From Thermoguttaceae bacterium (GTDB lineage: Bacteria; Planctomycetota; Planctomycetia; Pirellulales; Thermoguttaceae): 35,570 nt of DNA. The notes under the pieces were generated by a model. It was not told the origin of the DNA and did not search any database. It saw only the letters and a program-made list of their open reading frames with translations. The stretch lies in contig JANXBW010000038.1 in assembly GCA_025060325.1 (NCBI GenBank), forward strand, positions 1 through 35,570, given 5' to 3'. Position numbers and translations under genes: made by a program. Below, in pieces: positions 26,832 through 35,570 of the stretch (position 1 is its first letter; each line of letters begins with the position of its first letter).

Positions 26832-27191
26832 ATGGCCATTCAAGTGACTTGCCCTAACGGTCACACCCTTAAGGTTTCAGACGACATGGCCGGGAAGACT
26901 GGCCTGTGCCCCGTGTGCAAGGCCAAGGTCAAAGTTCCGGAAAAGCAGCAAGGACCTTTGACCGAGGAGGCTATCTTGGAAATCCTGTCGGGTGGGGAGG
27001 AGTCTTGGCAGTCCAAAGCGGCGGACACGTCGGACCTTGATCCCTTGGCTCAAGCGGCCGCGGCACGGCGCGCCCCCGAAGGTCCGGCGACCCCGCGGAA
27101 AACATGCCCACGCTGCAATGCCATTATTCCGGGCGGAATGAAGATCTGTCCCAATTGCAAGACTTATGTGGCCACCTTGGAGGAGTTTTGA
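26832..27191 (+). CDS. Small double zinc-ribbon protein
   Basis: The 119-residue product has an N-terminal zinc ribbon (CPNGHTLKVSDDMAGKTGLC, continuing to PVCKAKVKVP, residues 7-36) and a C-terminal one (CPRCNAIIPGGMKICPNCK). An acidic, Ala-rich linker of about 55 residues joins them. The first ribbon uses C-x3-H...C-x2-C spacing. Such ribbons start many planctomycete proteins of unknown role; protein- or nucleic-acid binding is inferred. AGGAGAAAG just before the ATG fixes the start. The next gene follows about 200 nt later on the same strand. Confidence 0.82.
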   Translation: MAIQVTCPNGHTLKVSDDMAGKTGLCPVCKAKVKVPEKQQGPLTEEAILEILSGGEESWQSKAADTSDLDPLAQAAAARRAPEGPATPRKTCPRCNAIIPGGMKICPNCKTYVATLEEF

Positions 27192-27391
27192 AAGCTGCGC
27201 CTAACCCCTCCGGAAAGAGGAGAAGTGGCGGGTCAGTGAAAGTCAGAGGCATTTGTTCGGAGAGGGCGGAGGAGGGGAGCTTTGAAAATTGTCGGAAGGA
27301 ACTTCGTTTAAAACCCACATATTTGTTCCTAAGCGTTTTGTGCGGCGTAGCTGGGTCGAGGTCGGTTGTCAACATAACGAGAGGTGTCATC

Positions 27392-29392
27392 GTGAGCTCT
27401 TTCCGCCTGCTGGTTTGTCCTCTTGGGCTGAGTGTGCTCTTAATAAGTTGGTCGCTTGTCCTTTTTGGTACTGCCTTTCAGTCCTTCGCCGCGGACGGGA
27501 ACCGCCTGAGCTACGTGGACGCGCCATGCGATCCCTTTTATCCGCACGGAAATTTCCCTCGACTAGTGACCCCGCAATGGATAGGCGAAGAAGGGGTGGA
27601 CGCCGTTATCGTGTTGTCAATTGATGACTTGCGTGATACAACGCGATACGAGAATTTCCTTCGGCCGATTTTCGAGCGACTGAAAGCCATCGACGGACGG
27701 GCGCCGGTAAGTATCTTCACGGTGAAAATCGACCCAAAAGACCCACTCATCCAGCGGTGGCTGGCTGAAGGAGTAAGCCTGGAAGTCCACACGGTGACGC
27801 ATCCTTGTCCGCTTCTTCAAGAAGGTGATTTTTCGGCGGCCAAAAAAAGTTACGAGGACTGCGTGGATCTACTGGCTACTGTGCCGGGGCTAACTCCCCG
27901 GGCGGTGCGCATTCCCTGTTGCGATTCGATGAACTCGCCCAGCCCTCGCTTCTTTGCCGAAATTTTTGCCGCCCGAAGCGCCCAAGGCAGATTCCTGTGG
28001 ATGGATAGTTCGATACCGGTTGTGTTCACAAAGGCCGATGCCGATCTGCCGGAACACCTTGTTGTTGACGAGTCCGGCCAGGACCGCTTCGCCAAATACA
28101 TCCCGGCCGAGCGCGAATTGGGAAGTTATGTGGAGGATTATCCGTACCCTTATGTGGTGGGCAAACTCTGCTGGGAAATTCCGCCGGTTATGCCCAGCGA
28201 CTGGAATGCGCAGCGCGTTAATGGGACATGCCATCCGCATACGCTCCGGGATTGGCAGCGAGCTGTGGACGCTGTCGTTATCAAAAAGGGAATATGGGCC
28301 CTTTGCTTTCACCCACATGGTTGGATCGCTGCCGAGCAAATCGTCGCCCTTGTTGATTATGTAGCGCAAAAGTACGGCCCTCGAGTGAAATTCCTGACTT
28401 TTCCGGAGGTTCTCTTGCGCTTAGAAACGCACCTCTTAGCCGGTCAGTCCCTTCGAGCAGCCGACGGCAGCGACAACGGGATTCGAATTTTGGATGTAAA
28501 CGGTGACGGATGGATGGACGTAGTGATCGCCAATAAACACATGCAAGTCACCCGCGTGTGGACGCCGGAAACCGGGTGGAAAGAGTACAGCTTTCCCGCC
28601 GTAATTGCCACCAGAAAGGGTTTTGCCGAAGACTCTGCGCATGTTTACTTTGGTGTCCTCGGCGACGGGAAGGAGGCATATATGCTTTTAAACCGCGGCA
28701 GGAAGTGGAGCCTGTGGCAGTGGACGCCGACCGGTTGGCGGGAAGTTCCCGACGGACTCAAAGGTGCCGAGGAGCTTGAGGTTCTGACGGCCCAGCTGCC
28801 CGGTGAAGACATCGGTGTTCGTTTGCGCGATATCGACGGCGACGGCAGTTGTGAACTACTTGTGGGTAACTCTCGGGGAAATGTCATTTATACCTGGCGG
28901 GCCGGTACCGCGGCAGGAAGCAGTCCGGCAGAAGCTGCTGGCCCCTCGCCATATCTGGCAGGCTCCTGGCACAAACTTTCGTTTACTCTTCCGTGGCCGG
29001 TCGTCAGCGCCCAGGGAAAGGATTTGGGGCTCCGCCTTGTTGACCTGGACGGTGACCGGGATTTGGACGTTGTGGCATCAGGACCTACGGGTTGGCTAGT
29101 GGCAAAATTCGAGGACCTGGCTAACGGTTGGGTTGTGGTCCGGCAGGGTAAGCGAAGCGAACCTGGCGCGTTGGCTCCTTTCGTGGATGAGACAGGAGCC
29201 AATCTGGGCGCGTGGTTCAAATATGGCCGACTATGGATCCAAAATGAATACACAGGGCGATGGGTGGGAGAGGGGCCAGGGCGTTACCGGATTGCTGCCG
29301 ACTGGATCACTTTTGGGGAACTACTTAGTGGTTCCTCGCGCCCGAGGCCAGCTGATCAACAAGAGGGCGCTTCCACCCAAGGTGGAGGCTAG
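27392..29392 (+). CDS. Exported polysaccharide-deacetylase-like protein with FG-GAP/VCBS repeats
   Basis: From a GTG at 27392 (GAGAGG box upstream) the product is 666 residues with a signal peptide (hydrophobic 5-30, cleavage near SFAA). The NodB-like domain has D78-D79 (LSIDD) and the metal motif H133-x3-H137 (EVHTVTHPCP), with a late HPHGW motif; it probably removes acetyl groups from a polysaccharide. The C-terminal half has calcium-binding FG-GAP/VCBS-type repeats: DVNGDGWMDVVIAN, DIDGDGSCELLVGN and DLDGDRDLDVVASG, predicting a beta-propeller for surface binding. A longer frame opening at 27104 overlaps the zinc-ribbon gene and is not preferred. Confidence 0.88.
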   Translation: MSSFRLLVCPLGLSVLLISWSLVLFGTAFQSFAADGNRLSYVDAPCDPFYPHGNFPRLVTPQWIGEEGVDAVIVLSIDDLRDTTRYENFLRPIFERLKAIDGRAPVSIFTVKIDPKDPLIQRWLAEGVSLEVHTVTHPCPLLQEGDFSAAKKSYEDCVDLLATVPGLTPRAVRIPCCDSMNSPSPRFFAEIFAARSAQGRFLWMDSSIPVVFTKADADLPEHLVVDESGQDRFAKYIPAERELGSYVEDYPYPYVVGKLCWEIPPVMPSDWNAQRVNGTCHPHTLRDWQRAVDAVVIKKGIWALCFHPHGWIAAEQIVALVDYVAQKYGPRVKFLTFPEVLLRLETHLLAGQSLRAADGSDNGIRILDVNGDGWMDVVIANKHMQVTRVWTPETGWKEYSFPAVIATRKGFAEDSAHVYFGVLGDGKEAYMLLNRGRKWSLWQWTPTGWREVPDGLKGAEELEVLTAQLPGEDIGVRLRDIDGDGSCELLVGNSRGNVIYTWRAGTAAGSSPAEAAGPSPYLAGSWHKLSFTLPWPVVSAQGKDLGLRLVDLDGDRDLDVVASGPTGWLVAKFEDLANGWVVVRQGKRSEPGALAPFVDETGANLGAWFKYGRLWIQNEYTGRWVGEGPGRYRIAADWITFGELLSGSSRPRPADQQEGASTQGGG

Positions 29393-29547
29393 CCTTGGGG
29401 CCGGGACGGTTGCACCCACACTGCCTCATTTTTCCGGTTTGGGACATGGCGGTTATTCCTCCTTGGGAACTTGGGGCAAAAAGTTAAGAGTTCCCTTCCC
29501 AAACTTTCGCTTGGTGATTGGTATCTGTAGCCGGCGGAGCAAGACCG

Positions 29548-31041
29548 ATGGTTTTAGCTATTTGTCAACGCGGTGGTGGGGTCTCCGGCACTGGGTGGGC
29601 AAGGAGCGCCTGTATACTTGCTTTGGTGGCCTTGCTTATTAATGCGGTGCCTGAGGCTTTTGGTCAACAAATTGTTCGTGTGTCGCCGCGGGAAATTGAT
29701 GATTTGCTACCTAATCCGCACATGGGTTGGCAGACGTTTCACCGCACGCGCCTTCAAGACAAGAATTTGCCGAGCTGGATCCCCTCAACTGTGCATTATG
29801 CCCGTTGGGGTTGGGGCCAGCTTGAACCGCGGCCGGGCGAGCTTGCTGTTGACTTTCTTGACCGCATCCTCGAGGAAACCCGCCAGGCCGAACAAACTCT
29901 GGCTTTTCGGGTGATGTGTTGTTCGTCCACGCCTGGGGAGCCCTATCATCCCGCCTGGCTTAAGGAAGTGCGGGGCAAAGTTCGAACAACTCGGTACGAA
30001 GGCAGCGCGCCCCTGGAGGTTCCGGACCTCGATGACCCAGTGGTGCTCAAGTATCACTTGGATTTTATTAGCCGGCTGGGCCAGCGCTACGATGGCCACC
30101 CTGTGATTGATCACATCGATTTGGGCTCAGTTGGGTGGTGGGGGGAGTGGCACATGAGCGGCTCAAGTGATGTGCCTATGCCCAGTATGGAAACTCGTCG
30201 ACAAATTGTTGACGCTTACCTTAAAGCCTTCCGTAAGACGCCGGTTCTCATGCTCATCGGCGGCGAGGAGATGCTGCGCCATGCCGTAAGCCGGGGGGCT
30301 GGTTGGCGGGCTGACTGCCTCGGCGACATGGGCGGATTCTCTGCCCGATGGAACCACATGCGCTCCTACTATACTCAAGCCCTCGCCAAATTTGGGGCCG
30401 TCAACGCTTGGGAAAAAGCCCCGGTTGCTTGGGAAACATGCTGGGATATGCGGAAATGGGTAGCCGAAGGGTGGCCGTTGCGGTATATCTTCAACTATGC
30501 CTTAGCCTTGCATGGCTCATATATCAACAACAAGTCAGCGCCGTTACCGCAAGGTCCAGAGGTGGAAAGCGAGCTTCGCCGGTTCCTCCGGCGACTTGGC
30601 TATCGGTTCGTGCTGCGCGAGCTTCAGCACCGTTCGACCGCCTTCCCGGGCGGTGAACTGACAGTTACCTCGGTTTGGCAAAACGTTGGCTCGGCGCCGT
30701 GTTATCGGCCTTATCGGCTGGCCTACAAGCTAGAAGGCCCGGGCGGCACATTGGTGGCCTTAAGCCAGGCAGATATCCGCACGTGGATGCCCGGCAGTGT
30801 AGACATTCGGAACCCTAGGTTCCTGGAGAACCCGCCGGAACTTCCGCCAGGCAATCCGGTCCGGGTTGTGGACAAAATAAAGCTTCCTGGCGACCTGCCT
30901 CCAGGCGAGTATACCCTGGCGGTGGGAATCGTCCGGCCGGAGGACCAAACGCCGGTTATCCGCCTGGCCATCGAAGGCCGCACCGACACTGGCTGGTATC
31001 CGCTAAGTAAGCTCCGGATCTTAGCGGTCAGCGAAAAATAA
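29548..31041 (+). CDS. Exported DUF4832 domain protein (glycoside-hydrolase-like)
   Basis: The 497-residue product has a signal peptide (hydrophobic 21-38, cleavage near AFGQ). A TIM-barrel-like region follows: NPHMGWQTFHRTR, YARWGWGQLEPRPGELAVDF, then HIDLGSVGWWGEWHMSG with a Glu in the position of a clan GH-A acid. A C-terminal beta-sandwich (from about residue 355, PGGELTVTSVWQNVGSAPCYRPY) matches DUF4832. Similar proteins are frequent in planctomycetes and Bacteroidetes with carbohydrate-active genes, but no substrate is established to my knowledge. The ATG at 29548 is preferred over 29518 because of a GGAG box about a dozen bases ahead. Confidence 0.85.
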   Translation: MVLAICQRGGGVSGTGWARSACILALVALLINAVPEAFGQQIVRVSPREIDDLLPNPHMGWQTFHRTRLQDKNLPSWIPSTVHYARWGWGQLEPRPGELAVDFLDRILEETRQAEQTLAFRVMCCSSTPGEPYHPAWLKEVRGKVRTTRYEGSAPLEVPDLDDPVVLKYHLDFISRLGQRYDGHPVIDHIDLGSVGWWGEWHMSGSSDVPMPSMETRRQIVDAYLKAFRKTPVLMLIGGEEMLRHAVSRGAGWRADCLGDMGGFSARWNHMRSYYTQALAKFGAVNAWEKAPVAWETCWDMRKWVAEGWPLRYIFNYALALHGSYINNKSAPLPQGPEVESELRRFLRRLGYRFVLRELQHRSTAFPGGELTVTSVWQNVGSAPCYRPYRLAYKLEGPGGTLVALSQADIRTWMPGSVDIRNPRFLENPPELPPGNPVRVVDKIKLPGDLPPGEYTLAVGIVRPEDQTPVIRLAIEGRTDTGWYPLSKLRILAVSEK

Positions 31042-31206
31042 TCAACGACGCGGCAGTGCGTGCTTGTGCATCGGAACTTATTACGCACTTCACCTGCGGC
31101 CGCCATAGGATGCCACAAAGTGCGCAAAAACCGCTTCGAATTAGAGAGGGTGTCAAAAAAGCCTGGCGATGTCGTAAGTCGTAAAGGCTCGAGCAACTCT
31201 CAACCA

Positions 31207-31232
31207 GGGGGCTGCCTTTTGGCCCCTCCTTT
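31207..31232 (+). terminator. Weak terminator-like hairpin after the DUF4832 gene
   Basis: GGGGGC (31207-31212) pairs with GCCCCT (31222-31227) using one G-T pair, with a T-rich loop; the tail is only CCTTT. It lies 165 nt after the stop codon. Confidence 0.3.
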
Positions 31233-31803
31233 CGTGGCCTTAATCTAAATCTATAGGCCAAGCACCGATAGCGGCGTCACCGGCCGTGGGATAAGAAGTC
31301 ACGTATCCGCGATTCGGATGACAATATCGCCACCGTTACGGCTGGCCGAACTGCCCCAAGCAAGGGGAGGAATCTCCACAGGGATCACGTGGGAGTAGGG
31401 GACCGCCGGACCGCCCGTGAGCGGGGGGAGGAATCGGCGGGCTCCCATTCCCGCGCACCTCCCCCGGATTGAGGTGGTGGCTTACTGGGTGGGGGGAAAA
31501 GAGACTGCCTCGGTTGGACTCGTCTCACCATCACTCTGGAGATTTCCGGCAGCCACGGCGACCCATTAATTTCCGCCTGGCTTACAAGCGCAAAGCACTC
31601 TTGCGTTGCCGCTTTGGCCTGCTTTTCAAAGGTCTTGGTCAAGCGTGCGGAGCATTCCGAAGGCCTTTCGGTGGGGAGATCGCGGCCTGGGCTTATTTGC
31701 AATCAGGGCTAAGCGAGTGGGCGTCTTGCCGATTAATTCACTAAGTTGGTGCTGATAGTGCTGTTTGAGAGGGTGTGCGGGCTACACGCGGGTATGTCAC
31801 GAC

Positions 31804-31831
31804 TTGTATGGCCTCGAAAAGACGATATAAA
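31804..31831 (+). promoter_or_regulatory. Probable promoter of tRNA-Gln
   Basis: TTGTAT (31804-31809) and TATAAA (31826-31831) are separated by 16 bases. Transcription would start near 31838, about ten bases before the mature tRNA. The match to sigma-70-type boxes is moderate, but the position is right. Confidence 0.5.
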
Positions 31832-31848
31832 ATTGTGGTGGATTCGTT

Positions 31849-31919
31849 TGGGGAATGGTGTAACGGTAGCACGGCTGACTCTGGATCAGCTAGTCTAGGT
31901 TCGAATCCTAGTTCCCCAG
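31849..31919 (+). tRNA. tRNA-Gln (anticodon CTG)
   Basis: A complete cloverleaf: acceptor TGGGGAA (31849-31855) pairs with TTCCCCA (31912-31918), discriminator G31919. The anticodon stem GCTGA/TCAGC encloses the loop CTCTGGA, giving anticodon CTG (codon CAG). The T arm is CTAGG-TTCGAAT-CCTAG. The TGGGG start is typical of bacterial tRNA-Gln. CCA is not encoded. A terminator follows at once. Confidence 0.95.
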
Positions 31920-31932
31920 CTCCATTTGATCC

Positions 31933-31960
31933 GGGCGGCTTTTAGCCGCCCAATTTTTTT
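31933..31960 (+). terminator. Rho-independent terminator after tRNA-Gln
   Basis: GGGCGGC (31933-31939) and GCCGCCC (31945-31951) form a perfect 7-bp stem with a TTTTA loop, followed by AA and seven T residues (31954-31960). It lies 14 nt after the tRNA. Confidence 0.93.
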
Positions 31961-32693
31961 CCGTGAGGCCTCCGTGGCCGACTTTGCGGAAGATGAAAAG
32001 GGGGTATAAAGCACCTCCTTAAAGGACTAAAGCCGTACTACCTTCGATCCCGCCGCGGCGTCCTGGAGCTGCCATGGGGTTTAACAGTTAGTGGTCGTAT
32101 CGCCTAGGTGGACACAACTGTCCGATTTGGACTCCCAGGCTGATTCGAGCGCCCTCCGCCGGGAGATCTTGGGCGCGACGTGTCGAAGGAGAGTCTAGGG
32201 CGGGCAGTCCGGATAGCGCTCCCGCCCTTTGCGTACTTGGACGTGGAATGTTCTGTCAGCTGGGCGAGGCTCTCGGGAACTCCCCTCTTTCGGATGAAGG
32301 AAGGCGTGGGGCCCACTAGAGCTACCAAGCGGTTGACCGTAGAATGGATCCGAAACGGATCTGAGTACGGCTTGCCGGAACGAGTAAACGCGCCGCGATG
32401 GGCCAAACGGCCGGAGATGGCACCGCGGTGGAGGCGGCGGTTGCGCGGGACACTTATTGGGTAGCGTTTAAGCCTGTCGGGGATTTAAGCCCACGGGGGA
32501 TCCCGGGAAGACAGCCAATAACTTTTAGTTTGCTGAAGGCTGAGTTCCACGGGTATCCGCACTGGTCGGCGGCAACCATAGTGTGGGAGGCGAGGGAGCT
32601 TTACCGGCCAAGAGGCCAAGTGCTCGGGCCGGTAGTAAGATCGGGCATCTTTCCAACCGGCGGCTGTTCCAGCGGTGGCGATAGTGACACGTC
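31961..32693. other. Gene-poor spacer between tRNA-Gln and tRNA-Lys
   Basis: About 730 bases. Open frames of up to about 100 codons overlap on both strands and show no recognisable motif or convincing ribosome binding site. I see no gene here. Confidence 0.5.
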
Positions 32694-32766
32694 GCCCCCT
32701 TAGCTCAGCTGGTAGAGCAACTGACTCTTAATCAGTGGGTCGGAGGTTCGAATCCTCCAGGGGGCA
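32694..32766 (+). tRNA. tRNA-Lys (anticodon CTT)
   Basis: Acceptor GCCCCCT (32694-32700) pairs with AGGGGGC (32759-32765), discriminator A32766. The D arm TAGCTCAGCTGGTAGAGCA is canonical, the anticodon stem ACTGA/TCAGT encloses CTCTTAA with anticodon CTT (codon AAG), and the T arm is GGAGG-TTCGAAT-CCTCC. CCA is not encoded. Confidence 0.96.
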
Positions 32767-35570
32767 CTTGGGGCGCTGTGGCCGATGTTTTACCCGCATT
32801 GTCGTTGTCCCGGTGTCCTCGGACCGCTTCTCCTGTCAGACGCTTAGTAAACAAAATTCGACCCTATCTAGAGTTCCCTCTTTTCGCTTCGCCCACAGGG
32901 CGGAGCCTTCATTGCGCGGCGAAGAGGAATCCCAACTGGCAATGTTTGATTCGGGTTTTCCCGTGAACTGACCGCCAAACGGGCCGAAAAAATTACCCTC
33001 TCATCGGTTTGATAAACACGCGAGTCAGCCCAGATCCCAGCCCGGGATGGCATGTCCGGACTCCCTTGCGTGTGGGCCCAAGTAGATCTCCCGGTAGGCG
33101 CCGTACCCGATTGGGGCCTTCGCGAAGCCAACGAGCTTTTTAAAAAAGTAGTAGGCCGCCGGCAGCTGTTTCGTAAACAAAGCGCCCAGCGACGGGTCCG
33201 GTGGACACGCGGAAAAGCATGTTTTCTGGAGTGTTCGGGAAGCAGGAAATCCGCCGTTGATCTATCAACCCTATTAGTTCGCCCCCATGAGCTTGCTAAA
33301 TAGCTCCACATGGGAAGGATAGCGCAAGCAGCTTAACTCGATCTTACCAAACAAAAGGCTCGGCCCTCTCTATGAGTTCTACCAGTAGGCCGGCTACGGC
33401 TACACTTCCGTTGTGGAGCCATTTAGTTGCCGGAGACTAACCCTGCCGGCCGGTGAGGAAGGAGCGTGCACGAGGAACTTGACCGGCCCATCAGCGCCGG
33501 CAAATACTCCAGGAACTGGTGCTTGAAGTTTATAAATGATTCGGCCGCCGGGCCGACTTTCGCCAACAAACGGTGTGCTGCCACGACTTTTCCCGCCAAG
33601 CTGGTCGCCCCTCCACCGGTGGCGAGCTGGCACGCCGTGGTTGACAGACCTAGGAGAGCCGCCGAAAACGGTGTATTCCTGCCTGATCCCTTGGTTGTTG
33701 CGCTACAGGGAGCAGATGAACCATCGCCGGATGGGGTTCTTTAGGCGGTTAAGACCAAGACATTGGTTCCCGTCTGGTGAAGGCAGAGCCAAGGGAAGCC
33801 GTCGGCCGGTGGGAAGAAAGCTTGTTTTGGGGAGGGTAGGGCCAGGAAAAGGTTCTTCTGGTTTGTTGTGGTGGGGGTAGGGTTATGGGGGTGTGGCATG
33901 CAGAATATGCTGCCGGCCTATGGGCAACTGCGGCAGGCCGGCCCACGGGTGCACTAAACTCGGCTTGCGACTCTTCTAAGGCTATTCCTGGGAGCGCCTG
34001 GTTTGGGCGGCATAGGTGGGCAGTGGCCGGTGGGATTCCGAGCAGAGGAGGCGTGAAGTATGGCTTAACGGCCAGGAGGGGCCAGAGTACGACGGCATTG
34101 TCCAAAATGGCCCATCCTTTCATTCGGATGGCACGCTCGAGTTCCTGGCTGCACGGGGCGACGTTTTATACCGGGTCGTAATTCCGCCACCCTAATCTCT
34201 GCCGCAGCGCGGAAATGCTTTCCGTTCCCACGGATGCCTTTTTAGGGAGCGTTTTAGGTCGAGACAGCGCGCAACTGGCGATTGCCGCACAGGGGGAGCG
34301 GCAGATAACGGCTGTTCGGTTGCCCTCTTTGCGGGGATGAGCCCATCAGGGCCCGGGAGGACGTTCCCTCTTAGCTTACAGCCCCGTGTAAACGAGCAGT
34401 ATCCAAACCCAGGTGCGGTAGGTTCCCTCTTCGCTATGAAGCCCGCGGCCCGCTGGGTATAATGCCTACAGAGGGGTGGTTGGCCGTGCCCCAGCGGGGG
34501 GGCGGAAGCTTACATTGCCGGCACGGGTTGGCAAATCTTGGTCTATTCCCTGGCCACTTCGTTGGCGAAGGCCAAGTCTATCGCGCGGAGGCGGGACCGC
34601 CCGGGGCGGATACCACCGACAGAACTAATCCTGTTAACCGCTGGTGAAGGCCCGATGGTTTTATCAACAACATGAGACCAGCTACCAGCGCCATCGAGCA
34701 TGGGCGGCGGCATCAAAACAGGTCCACCTTCGACAGGTAGCCCTACAAACAAACGGGATGTTTTTAAAACTGGCCGCGGAGTAAACATCCCTCACCGGTT
34801 TCCGCGCTTTTACAGCCTCTGTGGTAAGGCACGTAGGGCGTCCGTTTAGCCGTAAAGCTAGTTAATCCACAGAAGGGCGGCGGAAATCGCCAAGGCAATC
34901 GGACAAGAAAGCGGTAAACCTTCGGGTTCACCACTGCGGCGATTATTCGGTTGACTCCGGTTCGTGCGCGCTAGCAATGCTATTTCCGCCAAACCGGTGG
35001 GCCTCCTTTGAGGTGCCATGGTGCACCCGGTTAATTTTCTTTGGGTTTCTTGAGGGCTTTTGTGGAAGCCGGGGAAACGGGAAGGGCCCCGGCAGTTATG
35101 GGAATGCTTGCCCCGTGGCCGCAAGCACGGCTTTACTTTCCTTTCGTGGGTGGGGGCTTCATGCCACGAATCTTGTGGCGGAGGAGGTCTCCTCCCCGCC
35201 TAACTGTGCCACCAGGCTAGGCAGTCGGCGGGTGTATGGCCGCATCTTTCCCGCCGTGTGTTGATCCCATACCAGATCGATTCAGCACACAAGCAGCCGG
35301 GGGAAGGTTCCGGCATAGATTTGCCGCTTGCTTTGCTGGTCGAGAGGTACGATCTTGGCGCTTTGCAGAAACCACCTGGGCACAAAGAAGTTCGCACGAC
35401 GATTTCTACTTGCCGGTTCAAGCGAGGCAACTTTGTCGTGGACGATCCGGGGGACGTAATATCTTGCAGGAGATTGGTGGCGGTTGATCGCTCAAAAAGC
35501 TTTTGCTTCTCTGGGTGTGAATTCTCGATTCAATCAACCACAGTCACTCATTTTCAAGCCCGGCATTTGT
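32767..35570. other. Long gene-poor region at the right edge (2.8 kb)
   Basis: No open frame here exceeds about 150 codons and none shows a known motif, a lipobox, a clear signal peptide or a good ribosome binding site. Perfect stem-loops are visible at 33912-33942 (GCCGGCCT/AGGCCGGC) and 35068-35093 (GCCGGGG/CCCCGGC), without T tails. Signatures of RNase P RNA and tmRNA were looked for by eye and not found. Confidence 0.5.

Larger units (their letters stand above)
31042..31848. other. Gene-poor region before tRNA-Gln
   Basis: About 800 bases without a supported gene. It contains a weak terminator-like hairpin (31207-31232) and, at its right end, a promoter for the tRNA. The remaining short open frames show no recognisable motifs. 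Confidence 0.5.

Noticed and set aside
27104-27391. Longer start for the deacetylase gene
   Set aside because: It would overlap the zinc-ribbon gene in another frame and bury the signal peptide nearly 100 residues into the protein.
32767-35570. RNase P RNA, tmRNA or other large RNA gene
   Set aside because: The conserved cores I know for these RNAs were not seen on reading; only isolated stem-loops are present.

Overview
The window looks like a chromosomal segment from a planctomycete, most likely of the Pirellulales type. This rests on family content: a DUF1559 pseudopilin-like protein with an H-X9-DG motif followed by a small lipoprotein with a carboxypeptidase-regulatory fold, an exported deacetylase/FG-GAP fusion, exported DUF4091 and DUF4832 proteins, and a small double zinc-ribbon protein. 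No rRNA or universal marker was available to confirm the lineage.

Layout. The left edge (1-476) is the trailer end of a CRISPR array with 37-nt repeats and no cas genes in view. Next come the DUF1559 protein and its lipoprotein partner (1093-3029, plus strand), then a minus-strand pair: an M42 aminopeptidase and a double 4Fe-4S protein (3226-5479). From 6045 to 10704 lies a threonine/lysine branch cluster: homoserine dehydrogenase, a phosphoglycerate-mutase-like protein proposed here as the homoserine kinase, a possible small ORF, and an aspartate kinase with four ACT domains. Then follow a bifunctional-nuclease-family protein, a protein resembling a decayed HUH (Y1) transposase domain, a small hypothetical protein, acetolactate synthase (ilvB), an MFS transporter and a CYTH-domain protein (11118-18274).

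From 18470 to 26419 the plus strand carries tyrA, a PurS-PurL fusion and purQ. The two FGAM synthase genes are separated by an exported DUF4091 (GH123-like) protein and an exported sugar-isomerase-like TIM barrel. A clear terminator closes purQ. A zinc-ribbon protein and two exported carbohydrate-related proteins (polysaccharide deacetylase with FG-GAP repeats; DUF4832) end the coding part at 31041. The last 4.5 kb is almost empty: it holds only tRNA-Gln(CTG), with a strong terminator, and tRNA-Lys(CTT).

Functional picture. Aspartate-family, branched-chain, tyrosine and purine biosynthesis genes are interleaved with exported carbohydrate-active proteins. The most testable points are the mutase-like protein sitting in the homoserine kinase position, the nested palindromes in front of hom, the HUH-like remnant, the 43-nt palindrome between the divergent genes around 12.5 kb, the hairpin in front of the zinc-ribbon gene, and the long gene-poor tRNA region. 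I did not find a convincing wholly new multi-gene system.
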